39,076 nucleotides of DNA from an uncultured bacterium (GTDB lineage Bacteria; Bacillota; Clostridia; Lachnospirales; Lachnospiraceae): positions 1 to 39,076 of the forward strand of contig CANRVD010000025.1 of assembly GCA_947643145.1 (NCBI GenBank). Direction: 5' to 3'. Position numbers and translations under genes: made by a program. The notes beneath the pieces are model-generated. The model had not been told where the DNA came from. It saw nothing but the letters and a program-made list of their open reading frames with translations, and searched no databases. Below are positions 7,347-15,197 of the stretch, one piece after another (position 1 is the stretch's first letter; each line of letters starts with the position of its first letter).

Positions 7347-8488
7347 AGAGATGTCCGGCCAGCATTGATGTTGTAGAGGCAGCAAAAATCAGAATCCGGA
7401 ATGTATTCCGGAATGGCCTGCCGGTGTATATGTCTTTTAGCGGTGGAAAAGACAGTTTGTGCCTGTCACAGCTTGTAATGAATCTGATACAGGTGGGAGA
7501 AATCAACCCGGTACAGCTGACTGTACAGTTTATTGATGAGGAAGCCATATTCCCATGTATGGAAGAAAAGGTAAAGGAATGGCGAAAGAAATTTATGCTT
7601 CTTGGGGCTAAGTTTGAGTGGTTCTGCCTAGAGGTAAAACACTACAACTGTTTTAATGAACTGTCCAATGATGAAACGTTTATCTGTTGGGACAGATATA
7701 AAGAAGATGTCTGGGTAAGACAGCCGCCATCATTTGCCATACGGAATCATCCTATGTTGCGTTCCCGCGTGGATACATATCAGGATTTCCTGCCGAGGGC
7801 ATATGCGGATGGAATTACAATAACTGGAATAAGGGCGGCAGAATCCGTACAGCGTTTGCAGAGTATTGCGACATTGACACGCACAGGGAAAAGAATTACA
7901 AAAAGGCTTCAAATATTTCCTGTGTACGATTGGCGGGATAACGATGTATGGCTGTATCTTTCCAAAGAAAAAGTAGACATACCTGAGATTTATCTGTTTC
8001 TGTGGCAATCTGGTACACGAAAGAGGCAGCTCAGGGTGTCACAGTTCTTTTCGGTTGATACTGCAAAAAGCCTTGTGAAAATGAATGAGTATTATCCTGA
8101 CCTTATGGAGAGGATAGTCAGGCGGGAACCCAATGCATATCTTGCTGCTTTATATTGGGATAGTGAAATGTTTGGGAGAAGCACAACGGACAGAAAGCAG
8201 AATGAAAAAGGAAAAGAGGAAAAAGATTACAAAGCAGCCCTTTTGGAGCTGTTTTCTGATATGGATGGCAATTTTCAAACTAAGCATAAACGATATGTGG
8301 CAGAACGTTATAGGAATTTCTTCCTTAGTGTTTCTGTCATAGCAGACAACAAAGACTATAAAGCAATTTATGAAGGGCTTATTTCCGGCGACCCAAAGCT
8401 CCGGTCATTCCGGGCACTGTATCAGAAGATATATGGTAAATATGTTACGACAGCCAAGAAGAGGGAGGTGATGCGAAGTGGACAATAA
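7337..8488 (+). CDS. ibrA: IbrA-like PAPS-reductase family protein (DUF3440)
   Basis: Protein of 383 residues. The ATG at 7337 has GGAG 7 bases upstream and overlaps the ParB-like stop by 10 bp; an in-frame TTG at 7322 is less likely. SGGKDS lies at residues 35-40. 'ITGIRAAESVQRLQSI' and 'FPVYDWRDNDVWLYL' are the substrate-recognition and P-x-x-DW motifs of the PAPS reductase superfamily. The long C-terminal part fits DUF3440/IbrA. In E. coli prophages IbrA with IbrB (ParB-like) activates prophage genes for immunoglobulin-binding proteins, though the biochemistry is unresolved. The next gene is IbrB-like and overlaps by 11 bp, supporting the pair assignment. Confidence 0.8.
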   Translation: MAVKRCPASIDVVEAAKIRIRNVFRNGLPVYMSFSGGKDSLCLSQLVMNLIQVGEINPVQLTVQFIDEEAIFPCMEEKVKEWRKKFMLLGAKFEWFCLEVKHYNCFNELSNDETFICWDRYKEDVWVRQPPSFAIRNHPMLRSRVDTYQDFLPRAYADGITITGIRAAESVQRLQSIATLTRTGKRITKRLQIFPVYDWRDNDVWLYLSKEKVDIPEIYLFLWQSGTRKRQLRVSQFFSVDTAKSLVKMNEYYPDLMERIVRREPNAYLAALYWDSEMFGRSTTDRKQNEKGKEEKDYKAALLELFSDMDGNFQTKHKRYVAERYRNFFLSVSVIADNKDYKAIYEGLISGDPKLRSFRALYQKIYGKYVTTAKKREVMRSGQ

Positions 8489-8999
8489 GATGATAAGTCC
8501 TCTCGCTACTCTCCAATGGGTAGACCGGGATATGGTAAAACCAAATGATTATAACCCCAACAAAGTATCTAGGCAGAATCTGGAACTGCTGAAGCAGTCC
8601 ATTGTAACTAATGGATGGACATTGCCGATTGTGGTAAGACCAGATTTAACGATTATTGATGGATTTCACCGTTGGACTGTTGCCGGAGAAGACCCTTTAG
8701 TCTCTATGCTGGAGGGCAGAATACCAGTGGTTATTGTAGAGCATAAAGATAAAGCTGGAAATATATATGGTACTGTTACCCATAACAGGGCAAGGGGTAC
8801 GCATCTGCTGGAGCCCATGAAAGCGATTGTTAAGGAATTGATGGGAGAAGGCAAGACAGTAAAGGAAATAGGAAAGCAACTGGGTATGAGACCAGAAGAA
8901 ATTTTCCGGCTTTCAGAGTTTTCAAAAGAAGACTTTCTGCGGATGATGGCACAGGGGCGCGGCGAGTATAGTAAGGCGGAGTTTATAACTAAAATATAG
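8478..8999 (+). CDS. ibrB: IbrB-like ParB-domain protein
   Basis: Protein of 173 residues starting at a GTG with GGAGGTGATG 9 bases upstream, inside the end of the IbrA-like gene. 'VKPNDYNPNKVSRQNLELLK', 'GWTLPIVVRPDLTIIDGFHR' and 'VTHNRARGTH' are the ParB-N motifs (the DGFHR loop and the NxxRG motif). Residues 125-150 read as a helix-turn-helix (EGKTVKEIGKQLGMRPEEIF), so DNA binding is likely. Together with the preceding gene it forms an IbrA-IbrB unit. It is distinct from the other ParB-like protein at 6720, which has a different C-terminus and a zinc ribbon. It ends 73 bp before terS, followed by palindromic sequence. Confidence 0.82.
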   Translation: MDNKMISPLATLQWVDRDMVKPNDYNPNKVSRQNLELLKQSIVTNGWTLPIVVRPDLTIIDGFHRWTVAGEDPLVSMLEGRIPVVIVEHKDKAGNIYGTVTHNRARGTHLLEPMKAIVKELMGEGKTVKEIGKQLGMRPEEIFRLSEFSKEDFLRMMAQGRGEYSKAEFITKI

Positions 9000-9001
9000 A
9001 A

Positions 9002-9060
9002 TAACATATGTTAATGCTGTTGCTTAAAAGTTATTGCCTTTATGTTACGAAACAACATAA
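9002..9060 (+). promoter_or_regulatory. Palindrome cluster before terS
   Basis: A perfect 12-bp palindrome TAACATATGTTA (9002-9013) is followed 26 bases later by TTATGTT (9040-9046) and AACATAA (9054-9060) around a 7-base loop. All four arms share the core AACATA/TATGTT. No T tract follows, so it is not a terminator. It could be an operator for late expression or a terminase recognition site, and function is inferred only from position. Confidence 0.4.
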
Positions 9061-9072
9061 TTAAGGGGGGAC

Positions 9073-9870
9073 ATGGATGTGGCAAGGGCACCTAATGAAG
9101 AAACAAAAAAGCTACAGGCAGAGGCGGAATCTCTTTATAAAAAAGGGGTGAAACTTGTCGATATAGCTAAGAAAATTGGGCGGCCGGATGGGACTGTCCG
9201 TCGATGGAAAAAAGAATGCGGCTGGGAAGGGAAAACAGGTGCAGCTTCTAAAAAAAAAGAAAGCGAACGTTCGGAAAAAAAGAAGAAAGCGAACGTTCGG
9301 AAAAGCGGACCTGGGGCACCAATAGGAAACAGGAATGCGGTAGGAAATAATGGTGGAGCGCCTAAGAAAAACAAAAATGCGGAAAAGCATGGTTTTTTTT
9401 CGAAGTATCTGCCAGAGGATGCATTATCTATTTTGGATGATATAGAAAATAAGAATTTTATGGAAATCCTATTTGAAAACATTCAGCTATCCTATGCTGC
9501 CATACTCCGTTCTCAGAAAATTATGTTTGTTAAAGATAAAGAAGAAATAATTAAGGAGATAAAAAAGGTCAAAAAAAAGGAAAGTGAGACAAATATTGAG
9601 ACGGAAGTGGAATGGGAATTTCAATTTTCCTGGGACAGACAAGCAACATTCCTAAGCGCACAGGCCCGGGCTATGTCGGAACTCAGAGCACTAATTAGGC
9701 AATATGAAGACAATGCTACAGAGGAACAGAAGGCACGAATAGCCAAGATTAAGGCAGAGACAGAACAGATTAGAAATGCTGTTGAAGGAAAACAGAATGA
9801 AGAGGTTGATGATTGGATATCAAGCGTAACAGGGGAACAATCAGATGAGGATGAAGGAGACATATCATGA
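9073..9870 (+). CDS. terS: Terminase small subunit
   Basis: Protein of 265 residues with GGGGGG before the ATG. The N-terminus (LYKKGVKLVDIAKKIGRPDG, then TVRRWKKECGW) is a DNA-binding HTH. 'GPGAPIGNRNAVGNNGGAPK' followed by 'NAEKHGFF' is the Gly-rich signature of PBSX-type small terminase subunits. The C-terminal half is charged and helical and fits oligomerisation and contact with the large subunit. In the phage it recognises the packaging site and regulates the motor. It overlaps terL by 4 bp. A short tandem DNA repeat with a palindrome sits at codons 62-78, in the linker after the HTH, read in two different frames. Confidence 0.9.
   Translation: MDVARAPNEETKKLQAEAESLYKKGVKLVDIAKKIGRPDGTVRRWKKECGWEGKTGAASKKKESERSEKKKKANVRKSGPGAPIGNRNAVGNNGGAPKKNKNAEKHGFFSKYLPEDALSILDDIENKNFMEILFENIQLSYAAILRSQKIMFVKDKEEIIKEIKKVKKKESETNIETEVEWEFQFSWDRQATFLSAQARAMSELRALIRQYEDNATEEQKARIAKIKAETEQIRNAVEGKQNEEVDDWISSVTGEQSDEDEGDIS
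9257..9304 (+). repeat. Two 22-bp direct repeats with a 10-bp palindrome (candidate pac)
   Basis: AAGAAAGCGAACGTTCGG plus four A occurs at 9257-9278 and again at 9283-9304, a 26-bp period. Each copy contains the perfect palindrome CGAACGTTCG (9264-9273 and 9290-9299). Because 26 is not a multiple of three, the copies encode different peptides (KESERSEK and KKANVRKS), so identity is not explained by protein constraint. Small-terminase binding sites often lie within or beside terS, which makes this a candidate packaging-initiation site. Confidence 0.5.
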
Positions 9871-11345
9871 ATGCATCTAAAAATTTACAAAGACGTCGTT
9901 TTTTCAGTGAACGGATTCCAAAATACCGAAAAAATCCAGTATTTTTTGCGAATGAGGCATTAAGGTTCGAACCGGATGAATGGCAGCAGGAAGCACTGAT
10001 GGACCTTGCGCAGAATCCTAAAGTTGCAATTAAGTCCGGCCAGGGAGTTGGTAAAACCAGCATTGAGGCTGTTGCACTTCTTTGGTTTCTATCATGCTTT
10101 CCATATCCGAGGGTAGTAGCTACAGCACCAACCAAACAGCAGTTACATGATGTGTTATGGTCTGAGGCGGCAAAATGGCAGGAACGTTCGCCGCTTTTAA
10201 AGAATATTCTCAAGTGGACAAAGACATATATCTACATGGTTGGTCATGAAAAGCGTTGGTTTGCTACTGCACGAACAGCTACAAAACCGGAAAATATGCA
10301 GGGATTTCATGAGGATAATATGCTGTTTATCGTGGATGAGGCTTCAGGTGTTGCTGACCCAATCATGGAAGCGATACTTGGTACCCTGTCCGGCGAAAAT
10401 AACAAATTATTGATGTGTGGGAATCCAACACGAACTTCCGGTACATTTTATGATGCTTTTCACGACGACAGGGCCATGTATAAATGTCATACGGTTTCAT
10501 CTGCGGACAGTCAGAGGACAAATAAGAAAAATATAGATACCCTTATACGGAAATATGGAATAGAAAGCAATGTAGTTCTTGTCAGGGTTTATGGAAAATT
10601 TCCTAAACAGGAAGATGATGTATTTATCATGCTTTCACTTATAGAACAATGTGGAAGCAAGGTATATGAGCTTTCGGAAGACAAGGGTATGCCTTACGTC
10701 ATGTTCGGAGTGGATGTTGCACGGTATGGAGATGATGAAACTGTCATATACAGGAACATCAAAGGGAAAGTGAACCTGGCCGTACATAGGCATGGACAGA
10801 ATTTGATGGCAACAGTCGGAGATATAGTGGTCCAGTACAAGAAAGTAATTAGGGAATTTCCTGACTATAAAGGTCGAATCTATGTCAATATTGATGATAC
10901 TGGTCTTGGCGGTGGAGTGACTGACCGGCTGAAAGAAGTAAAGAGTGAGCAGAAGCTGCACCGTTTATTTATTATACCAATTAATGCTGCTGAAAAGATT
11001 GATACAGATACAAATGAGGGCAAAGAGGCGGCTGAATATTACAATAATCTGACTACGCATATGTGGGCAGTTTTGCGGGATTTATTGGAAAATAAGCAGA
11101 TAGAGATAGAGGATGAAGCAGATACTTTTGCACAATTGTCAGTTAGAAAATATTTTATGGCATCCAATGGAAAACTGGAACTCGAAAGCAAAAAAGAAAT
11201 GAAAAAGCGTGGAGTAGCTTCACCAGATAGGGCAGATGCTGCAGCGCTTTCTGTTTATCTTGGAAAAATCAAAAAGTATACTGGAAGTGCGCCAAGTCAA
11301 AGCGCTTTGGCCGGTCTTGGAAAATCAAGTTATTGGAATAAGTGA
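9867..11345 (+). CDS. terL: Terminase large subunit
   Basis: Protein of 492 residues, the ATPase-nuclease motor that packages DNA into proheads. The Walker A motif SGQGVGKTS is at residues 57-65 and Walker B LFIVDE at 153-158, followed by a coupling motif 'LLMCGNPTRTSGTFYDAF'. The nuclease half has 'GVDVARYGDDETVIY' (first acidic residue), 'VNIDDTGLGGGVTDRL' (second) and 'SPDRADAAALSVY' near the C-terminus (third), the standard RNase H-like arrangement. The length is normal for the family. It overlaps terS by 4 bp, and the portal gene starts 11 bp after its stop. Confidence 0.95.
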   Translation: MNASKNLQRRRFFSERIPKYRKNPVFFANEALRFEPDEWQQEALMDLAQNPKVAIKSGQGVGKTSIEAVALLWFLSCFPYPRVVATAPTKQQLHDVLWSEAAKWQERSPLLKNILKWTKTYIYMVGHEKRWFATARTATKPENMQGFHEDNMLFIVDEASGVADPIMEAILGTLSGENNKLLMCGNPTRTSGTFYDAFHDDRAMYKCHTVSSADSQRTNKKNIDTLIRKYGIESNVVLVRVYGKFPKQEDDVFIMLSLIEQCGSKVYELSEDKGMPYVMFGVDVARYGDDETVIYRNIKGKVNLAVHRHGQNLMATVGDIVVQYKKVIREFPDYKGRIYVNIDDTGLGGGVTDRLKEVKSEQKLHRLFIIPINAAEKIDTDTNEGKEAAEYYNNLTTHMWAVLRDLLENKQIEIEDEADTFAQLSVRKYFMASNGKLELESKKEMKKRGVASPDRADAAALSVYLGKIKKYTGSAPSQSALAGLGKSSYWNK

Positions 11346-11356
11346 GGCGAGAGAAG

Positions 11357-12760
11357 ATGGCAAAAAGCAAAGAAATAGGACGCATAGGGCAACGGCGCTA
11401 TGGTGGGACTTTTTATGAGGAATTTCTGCATGATCTGAGAGGGAAAAATGGAATAGAGGTCTACCGAGAAATGTCAGAAAATGATGATATCGTAGGTGCT
11501 ATTCTTTTTGCTATTGAAATGCTGGTACGGCAATGCTGCTGGAATGTTGAGCCGGGTGGGGATACTGCAAAGGACAGGGAAGCAGCTGAATTTGTCGAGA
11601 GCTGCATGAATGATATGCAGGAAACATGGATAGATACTATTTCTGAAATCCTTTCTTTCCTCACTTACGGATGGAGCTTTCATGAAATCGTTTATAAGCG
11701 GCGGATGGGAAATACAAAGGATCCACGAACCAAAAGTAAGTATAACGACGGATTGATTGGGTGGAAAAAACTGCCAATCCGAGGGCAGGAAACTCTTTAT
11801 CAGTGGGAATACGATAATGAGGATAATCTGCTGGGGATGACACAGATGCCGCCACCGGATTTCGGACTGTTCACCATACCAATAGAAAAGGCGCTTCTTT
11901 TCAGAACAAAAAGCAGAAAAGGCAATCCTGAGGGCAGAAGTATTTTGAGAAATGCATACAGGCCGTGGTATTTTAAACGAAGAATTCAGGAAATTGAAGG
12001 AATCGGCATTGAACGGGATCTGGCAGGTCTGCCGGTACTGTATGGGCCGGAAGGGTTGGATTTATGGGATGATACAGTAGAGGACATTGTTAATACAAGA
12101 AAAGGTTTGGAAGATATCGTGAAAAATATCCGCAGGGATGAGCAGGAGGGCATTGTTCTTCCATACGGCTATAAACTGGAACTGCTCAGTTCTGGTGGTT
12201 CCAGGCAGTTTGATACTAGTGCAATCATAAACCGTTATGATACAAGGATTGCAATGACAGTATTGGCAGATTTTATTTTTTTGGGACATGATAAAACAGG
12301 AAGCTGGGCATTAAGTTCTGACAAAACGGAACTATTTGCGGTTGCAATAGGAGCTTTTCTTGATATTATCTGTGAGACATTTAACAGCCAGGGAATCCCG
12401 GCGCTGATTGACATTAATGGCCAGCATTTTTCGGGCATTACCGATTATCCGAAAATGACGCATGGGGACATAGAAGATGCTGATATTACAAAGGTTTCCA
12501 CGTTTATTAAGGATATGACTGGTATTGGTGTTCTCATACCGGATGATGGGCTGGAGGACTATGTACGCCAAATTGGGCATCTGCCGGAACGTACAGTGTC
12601 AGATGACAGGGATATCAGCGTCCAAAGGGAAGAACAGCAGAATAAAAATGAACCGCCTGAGCCTGAAACAGCCGCAGGGAAAGAAGCAGGCGGTAAAGAG
12701 GATGAAATACCGGACGAGGCCCTTCAGGCTGCTAAAAAGAGGTTAGGAAGGGGTGGCTAA
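11357..12760 (+). CDS. Portal protein (DUF935 / Mu gp29-like)
   Basis: Protein of 467 residues from the ATG at 11357; an in-frame GTG at 11342 is possible but has no better ribosome site. It forms the dodecameric ring through which DNA passes. 'VGAILFAIEMLVRQCCWNVE', 'EILSFLTYGWSFHEIVYKRR', 'GRSILRNAYRPWYFKRRIQE' and 'GLPVLYGPEG' match the order of motifs in DUF935-type portals of Mu-like and Clostridia myophages. The last 70 residues are acidic and Gln/Glu-rich, like the flexible tail of other portals. It lies in the conserved order terL-portal-MuF protein. Confidence 0.9.
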   Translation: MAKSKEIGRIGQRRYGGTFYEEFLHDLRGKNGIEVYREMSENDDIVGAILFAIEMLVRQCCWNVEPGGDTAKDREAAEFVESCMNDMQETWIDTISEILSFLTYGWSFHEIVYKRRMGNTKDPRTKSKYNDGLIGWKKLPIRGQETLYQWEYDNEDNLLGMTQMPPPDFGLFTIPIEKALLFRTKSRKGNPEGRSILRNAYRPWYFKRRIQEIEGIGIERDLAGLPVLYGPEGLDLWDDTVEDIVNTRKGLEDIVKNIRRDEQEGIVLPYGYKLELLSSGGSRQFDTSAIINRYDTRIAMTVLADFIFLGHDKTGSWALSSDKTELFAVAIGAFLDIICETFNSQGIPALIDINGQHFSGITDYPKMTHGDIEDADITKVSTFIKDMTGIGVLIPDDGLEDYVRQIGHLPERTVSDDRDISVQREEQQNKNEPPEPETAAGKEAGGKEDEIPDEALQAAKKRLGRGG

Positions 12761-12761
12761 A

Positions 12762-14321
12762 ATGTCTTTTCTTTTCAGTCGGCCAAGGCGGACCTTAAAG
12801 CGCAGGAGAAAAAGTGCAGAGGAGGTATTGGAAAAGTTACAGGCTTATCTTGATGCCAATTCCTTTGCAGCAATAGAAATGCTGTGTGGTTTTTGGAAAG
12901 ACCAGCAGGATGCCATTACTTATCAGGAACTCCGGGACGCAGTAATTGCCGGGGTACTTACAGAAGAAATATTTGAACTGTGGTCACAGGATTACTCGGT
13001 ACTGGTTACGGAAAGGCTTAATGATGTGTGGCAGAAGGCTATGGAAGCAGGAAGCAGGAGCCCGAAGATATTGCAGGGGCTACCATTTGAATTTAATATG
13101 TATGAGCCTGGTGTTGTAAAGTGGATTGGTGAAAGAGGTGCAGAATTCATTACATCCATAGCTGCAGCGCAGAAAAAGGCAGTACAATCACTGCTGGCCC
13201 AAAAAATTGTGGAACATCATACCACGGATGAGCTGGCACGTCTGATACGCCCCTGTATTGGTCTGACAGATGGGCAGGTAAAGGCAAATGTCAAATATTA
13301 TGATTCGATTATCCAGTCATTAAAGAAGGACCATCCGAAAATGAAACCGGAAAGCATACGGAGGAAAGCACTTGAAGCATCCACAAAGTATGCGGAACGG
13401 CAGCACCGCCAAAGGGCTGCAACGATTGCACAGACAGAAATGGCTTTTGCATATAACCATGGTGCTGATGAGGGTATCAGGCAGGCACAGGCTGAAAATC
13501 TGCTGGGGGCAGTCAAAAAACGATGGTCTACATCAGGGGATGACAGTGTATGTGATATCTGCCGTGGCCTTGAAGGGATGGAAATTTCTATGGATGAAGA
13601 GTTTGATTTCAAAGGGAGGCGGTTGTTTGCCGGGCAGAAGTTAATGCCTCCAGCGCATCCAAGATGTGCATGTGCCATAGGGTACATAGAAGTTTCACCG
13701 CCTGTATTTTCAAATGTTCCGCAAATGGAAGTTTCTATTACAGAGAGTGATTCGTTCAAAACATATACTGACAAGGAAATCCAAAGCATTGCAGAACAGA
13801 CAGAAGCGGCTATTTCAAAGCACATCAGCATTCCAAGTAAGTGGAGTGGGAATATGGTCATTACAGAGGCTGGTATAGATGATGGCAATGGTCATATAGT
13901 ACATTATGGAAAACTATGGAACTGCGATATTGCCACGAGGAATGAAACAGCACCTGGGATTATCCTGCATGAACAGCTTCATGCAAGGTCAGCCAGCCAT
14001 TATCCGACAGAAGTATATTTAAAATATTTTATTATTGAGGAGGCGTCAGTTCAATTATTGGCATCTGAAATATGCATGAAAGAAGGCATAGAGGTCATTG
14101 AATCCGGTTATGATGAAAAGGTGGACGCACTTAAAAGGATAAGAGTATATCTGGGCATTGATAAAACAGATTTTGATTTCGCAAAGGAACTGTTGGAAAT
14201 TCCACTTCCTGACCGTTTAAACTGGCTTTCAGACAGGTTATATGCTACAATGAGGACAAATACAAGATTCACAGTTGCAGATTACGTGAAAGTCTCAAAA
14301 CTGCTGGATTCTCTGTACTAA
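12762..14321 (+). CDS. MuF head morphogenesis protein with C-terminal HExxH domain
   Basis: Protein of 519 residues. I prefer the ATG at 12762, since the GTG at 12753 lies too close to the ribosome site AGGAAGG. Residues about 165-310 are a Mu gpF/SPP1 gp7-like minor head domain: 'QRAATIAQTEMAFAYNHGAD', VCDIC at 263-267 and 'PPAHPRCACAIGY' at 296-308. Such proteins sit inside the capsid and can enter the cell with DNA. The extra C-terminal 190 residues carry HEQLH at 403-407 and a Glu pair 19-20 residues after the motif ends (IIEEASVQ, 426-427), the layout of a gluzincin metallopeptidase. Polymorphic C-terminal domains on MuF proteins are known effectors; that this one is active is an inference. 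Confidence 0.82.
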   Translation: MSFLFSRPRRTLKRRRKSAEEVLEKLQAYLDANSFAAIEMLCGFWKDQQDAITYQELRDAVIAGVLTEEIFELWSQDYSVLVTERLNDVWQKAMEAGSRSPKILQGLPFEFNMYEPGVVKWIGERGAEFITSIAAAQKKAVQSLLAQKIVEHHTTDELARLIRPCIGLTDGQVKANVKYYDSIIQSLKKDHPKMKPESIRRKALEASTKYAERQHRQRAATIAQTEMAFAYNHGADEGIRQAQAENLLGAVKKRWSTSGDDSVCDICRGLEGMEISMDEEFDFKGRRLFAGQKLMPPAHPRCACAIGYIEVSPPVFSNVPQMEVSITESDSFKTYTDKEIQSIAEQTEAAISKHISIPSKWSGNMVITEAGIDDGNGHIVHYGKLWNCDIATRNETAPGIILHEQLHARSASHYPTEVYLKYFIIEEASVQLLASEICMKEGIEVIESGYDEKVDALKRIRVYLGIDKTDFDFAKELLEIPLPDRLNWLSDRLYATMRTNTRFTVADYVKVSKLLDSLY

Positions 14322-14335
14322 GGAGGTATCTGCTT

Positions 14336-14665
14336 ATGGAATCACAGGATATAACAGACTGGATTGAGAGGAAGAGGAAAGAGGATTCACATCCAGAAGA
14401 ATGGTTTGAAATACGGAATGCCATTAAGAAATTCATGGAAAGTGATAAGCCTGAAAATGAAAAAAGGATATTTTATCCTTTGGGGTACGGTGAGTCTGTT
14501 GGGATGATTTGTGACGGGCTTGCACGTATGGAACGCTGTATCTGTTCCCAGTGCAGGAAAAAGGATGGGGATATATATGCAGATTCCTGCGAAGTATATG
14601 ATGCTATCCCAAAAGAGATATGGACAGTTGAAAATGGTAATTGTCCGAGCTTTGAAAGGAAATAG
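14336..14665 (+). CDS. Small Cys-rich protein downstream of the MuF fusion; possible partner
   Basis: Protein of 109 residues with GGAGG 9 bases before the ATG. The N-terminal half is highly charged and helical (WIERKRKEDSHPEEWFEI). The second half has CDG, CICSQC, then DSCEVYDAIPKEIW and NCPSF, so six cysteines suited to one or two zinc sites. I do not recognise a family. It starts 14 bp after the MuF fusion gene and a strong terminator follows it, so the two genes form a unit. In MuF-effector loci the next gene often encodes immunity, which makes this an immunity candidate, but a head accessory protein is equally possible. Confidence 0.55.
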   Translation: MESQDITDWIERKRKEDSHPEEWFEIRNAIKKFMESDKPENEKRIFYPLGYGESVGMICDGLARMERCICSQCRKKDGDIYADSCEVYDAIPKEIWTVENGNCPSFERK

Positions 14666-14679
14666 GATTTAAAAAGACC

Positions 14680-14709
14680 GGAGTGCCTGAAACATGGCGC
14701 TCTTTTTTT
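14680..14709 (+). terminator. Intrinsic terminator inside the late operon
   Basis: GAGTGCC (14681-14687) pairs with GGCGCTC (14696-14702), with one G-U pair and an 8-base loop, followed by seven T (14703-14709). It lies between the Cys-rich gene and the XkdF-like protease gene and would reduce transcription of downstream capsid genes unless read through. Confidence 0.8.
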
Positions 14710-14729
14710 ATTTTTATGGAGGTGATGGT

Positions 14730-15197
14730 TTGAAAAGTTATTCGGATTTAATTGCTAAATCTGTCTGGGATTCGGAACAAAAAGATAACCTGCAGAAAAG
14801 AAAATTCAGGATTGCCAAGTCTGACGATGACAGGCATCTTGCATTTGGATGGGCGAATGTTGCCATCCGGTCAGACGGCGAAGTAATTGAAGACTGGCAG
14901 GATGACATCATAGAACCGGAAGAGCTGGAGAATGCAGCATACCGTTTTGTAGAGCTTTACCGGGAAGGTGGGGAGATGCATGAACGGGGCGGAGCTGCTG
15001 TTCTTGTTGAGAGTGTTGTATTCACGGAGGAAAAGATGGCAGCAATCGGCATACCGGCGGGCACGATCCCAATAGGCTGGTGGATAGGCTTTAAAGTGCT
15101 GGATGAAGATGTCTGGGAGAAAGTTAAGGATGGAACATACTCCATGTTTTCCATTGAGGGAACAGCGGAGAGAGTGGAGGTGGAAGATGAAGGATAA
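14730..15197 (+). CDS. xkdF: XkdF-like prohead serine protease (Peptidase_S78_2)
   Basis: Protein of 155 residues from a TTG at 14730 with GGAGGTGAT 7 bases upstream. An in-frame ATG at 14694 is inside the terminator hairpin and is rejected. 'DRHLAFGWANVAIRSDGE', 'DDIIEPEELENAAYRFV', 'GGEMHERGG' with His84, 'PAGTIPIGWWIGFKV' and 'YSMFSIEG' with Ser141 match XkdF/Peptidase_S78_2, the maturation protease that cuts scaffold and capsid in the prohead. His84 and Ser141 are the likely catalytic pair by comparison with HK97-type proteases. It overlaps the next gene by 11 bp. Confidence 0.88.
   Translation: MKSYSDLIAKSVWDSEQKDNLQKRKFRIAKSDDDRHLAFGWANVAIRSDGEVIEDWQDDIIEPEELENAAYRFVELYREGGEMHERGGAAVLVESVVFTEEKMAAIGIPAGTIPIGWWIGFKVLDEDVWEKVKDGTYSMFSIEGTAERVEVEDEG

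Noticed and set aside
5823-8488. PAPS reductases for sulfate assimilation
   Set aside because: Neither protein has the C-terminal ECGLH-type redox motif of CysH, and no other sulfate assimilation gene is present.
6720-8999. ParB proteins as a plasmid-type partition system
   Set aside because: No ParA gene or centromere-like repeat array is present. The ParB domains are paired with PP-loop enzymes instead.
4445-8999. A complete Dnd or Ssp phosphorothioation system
   Set aside because: Only PP-loop and ParB-like members are present; no DndA-type desulfurase, DndD ATPase, DndE or SspB/SspE is visible.
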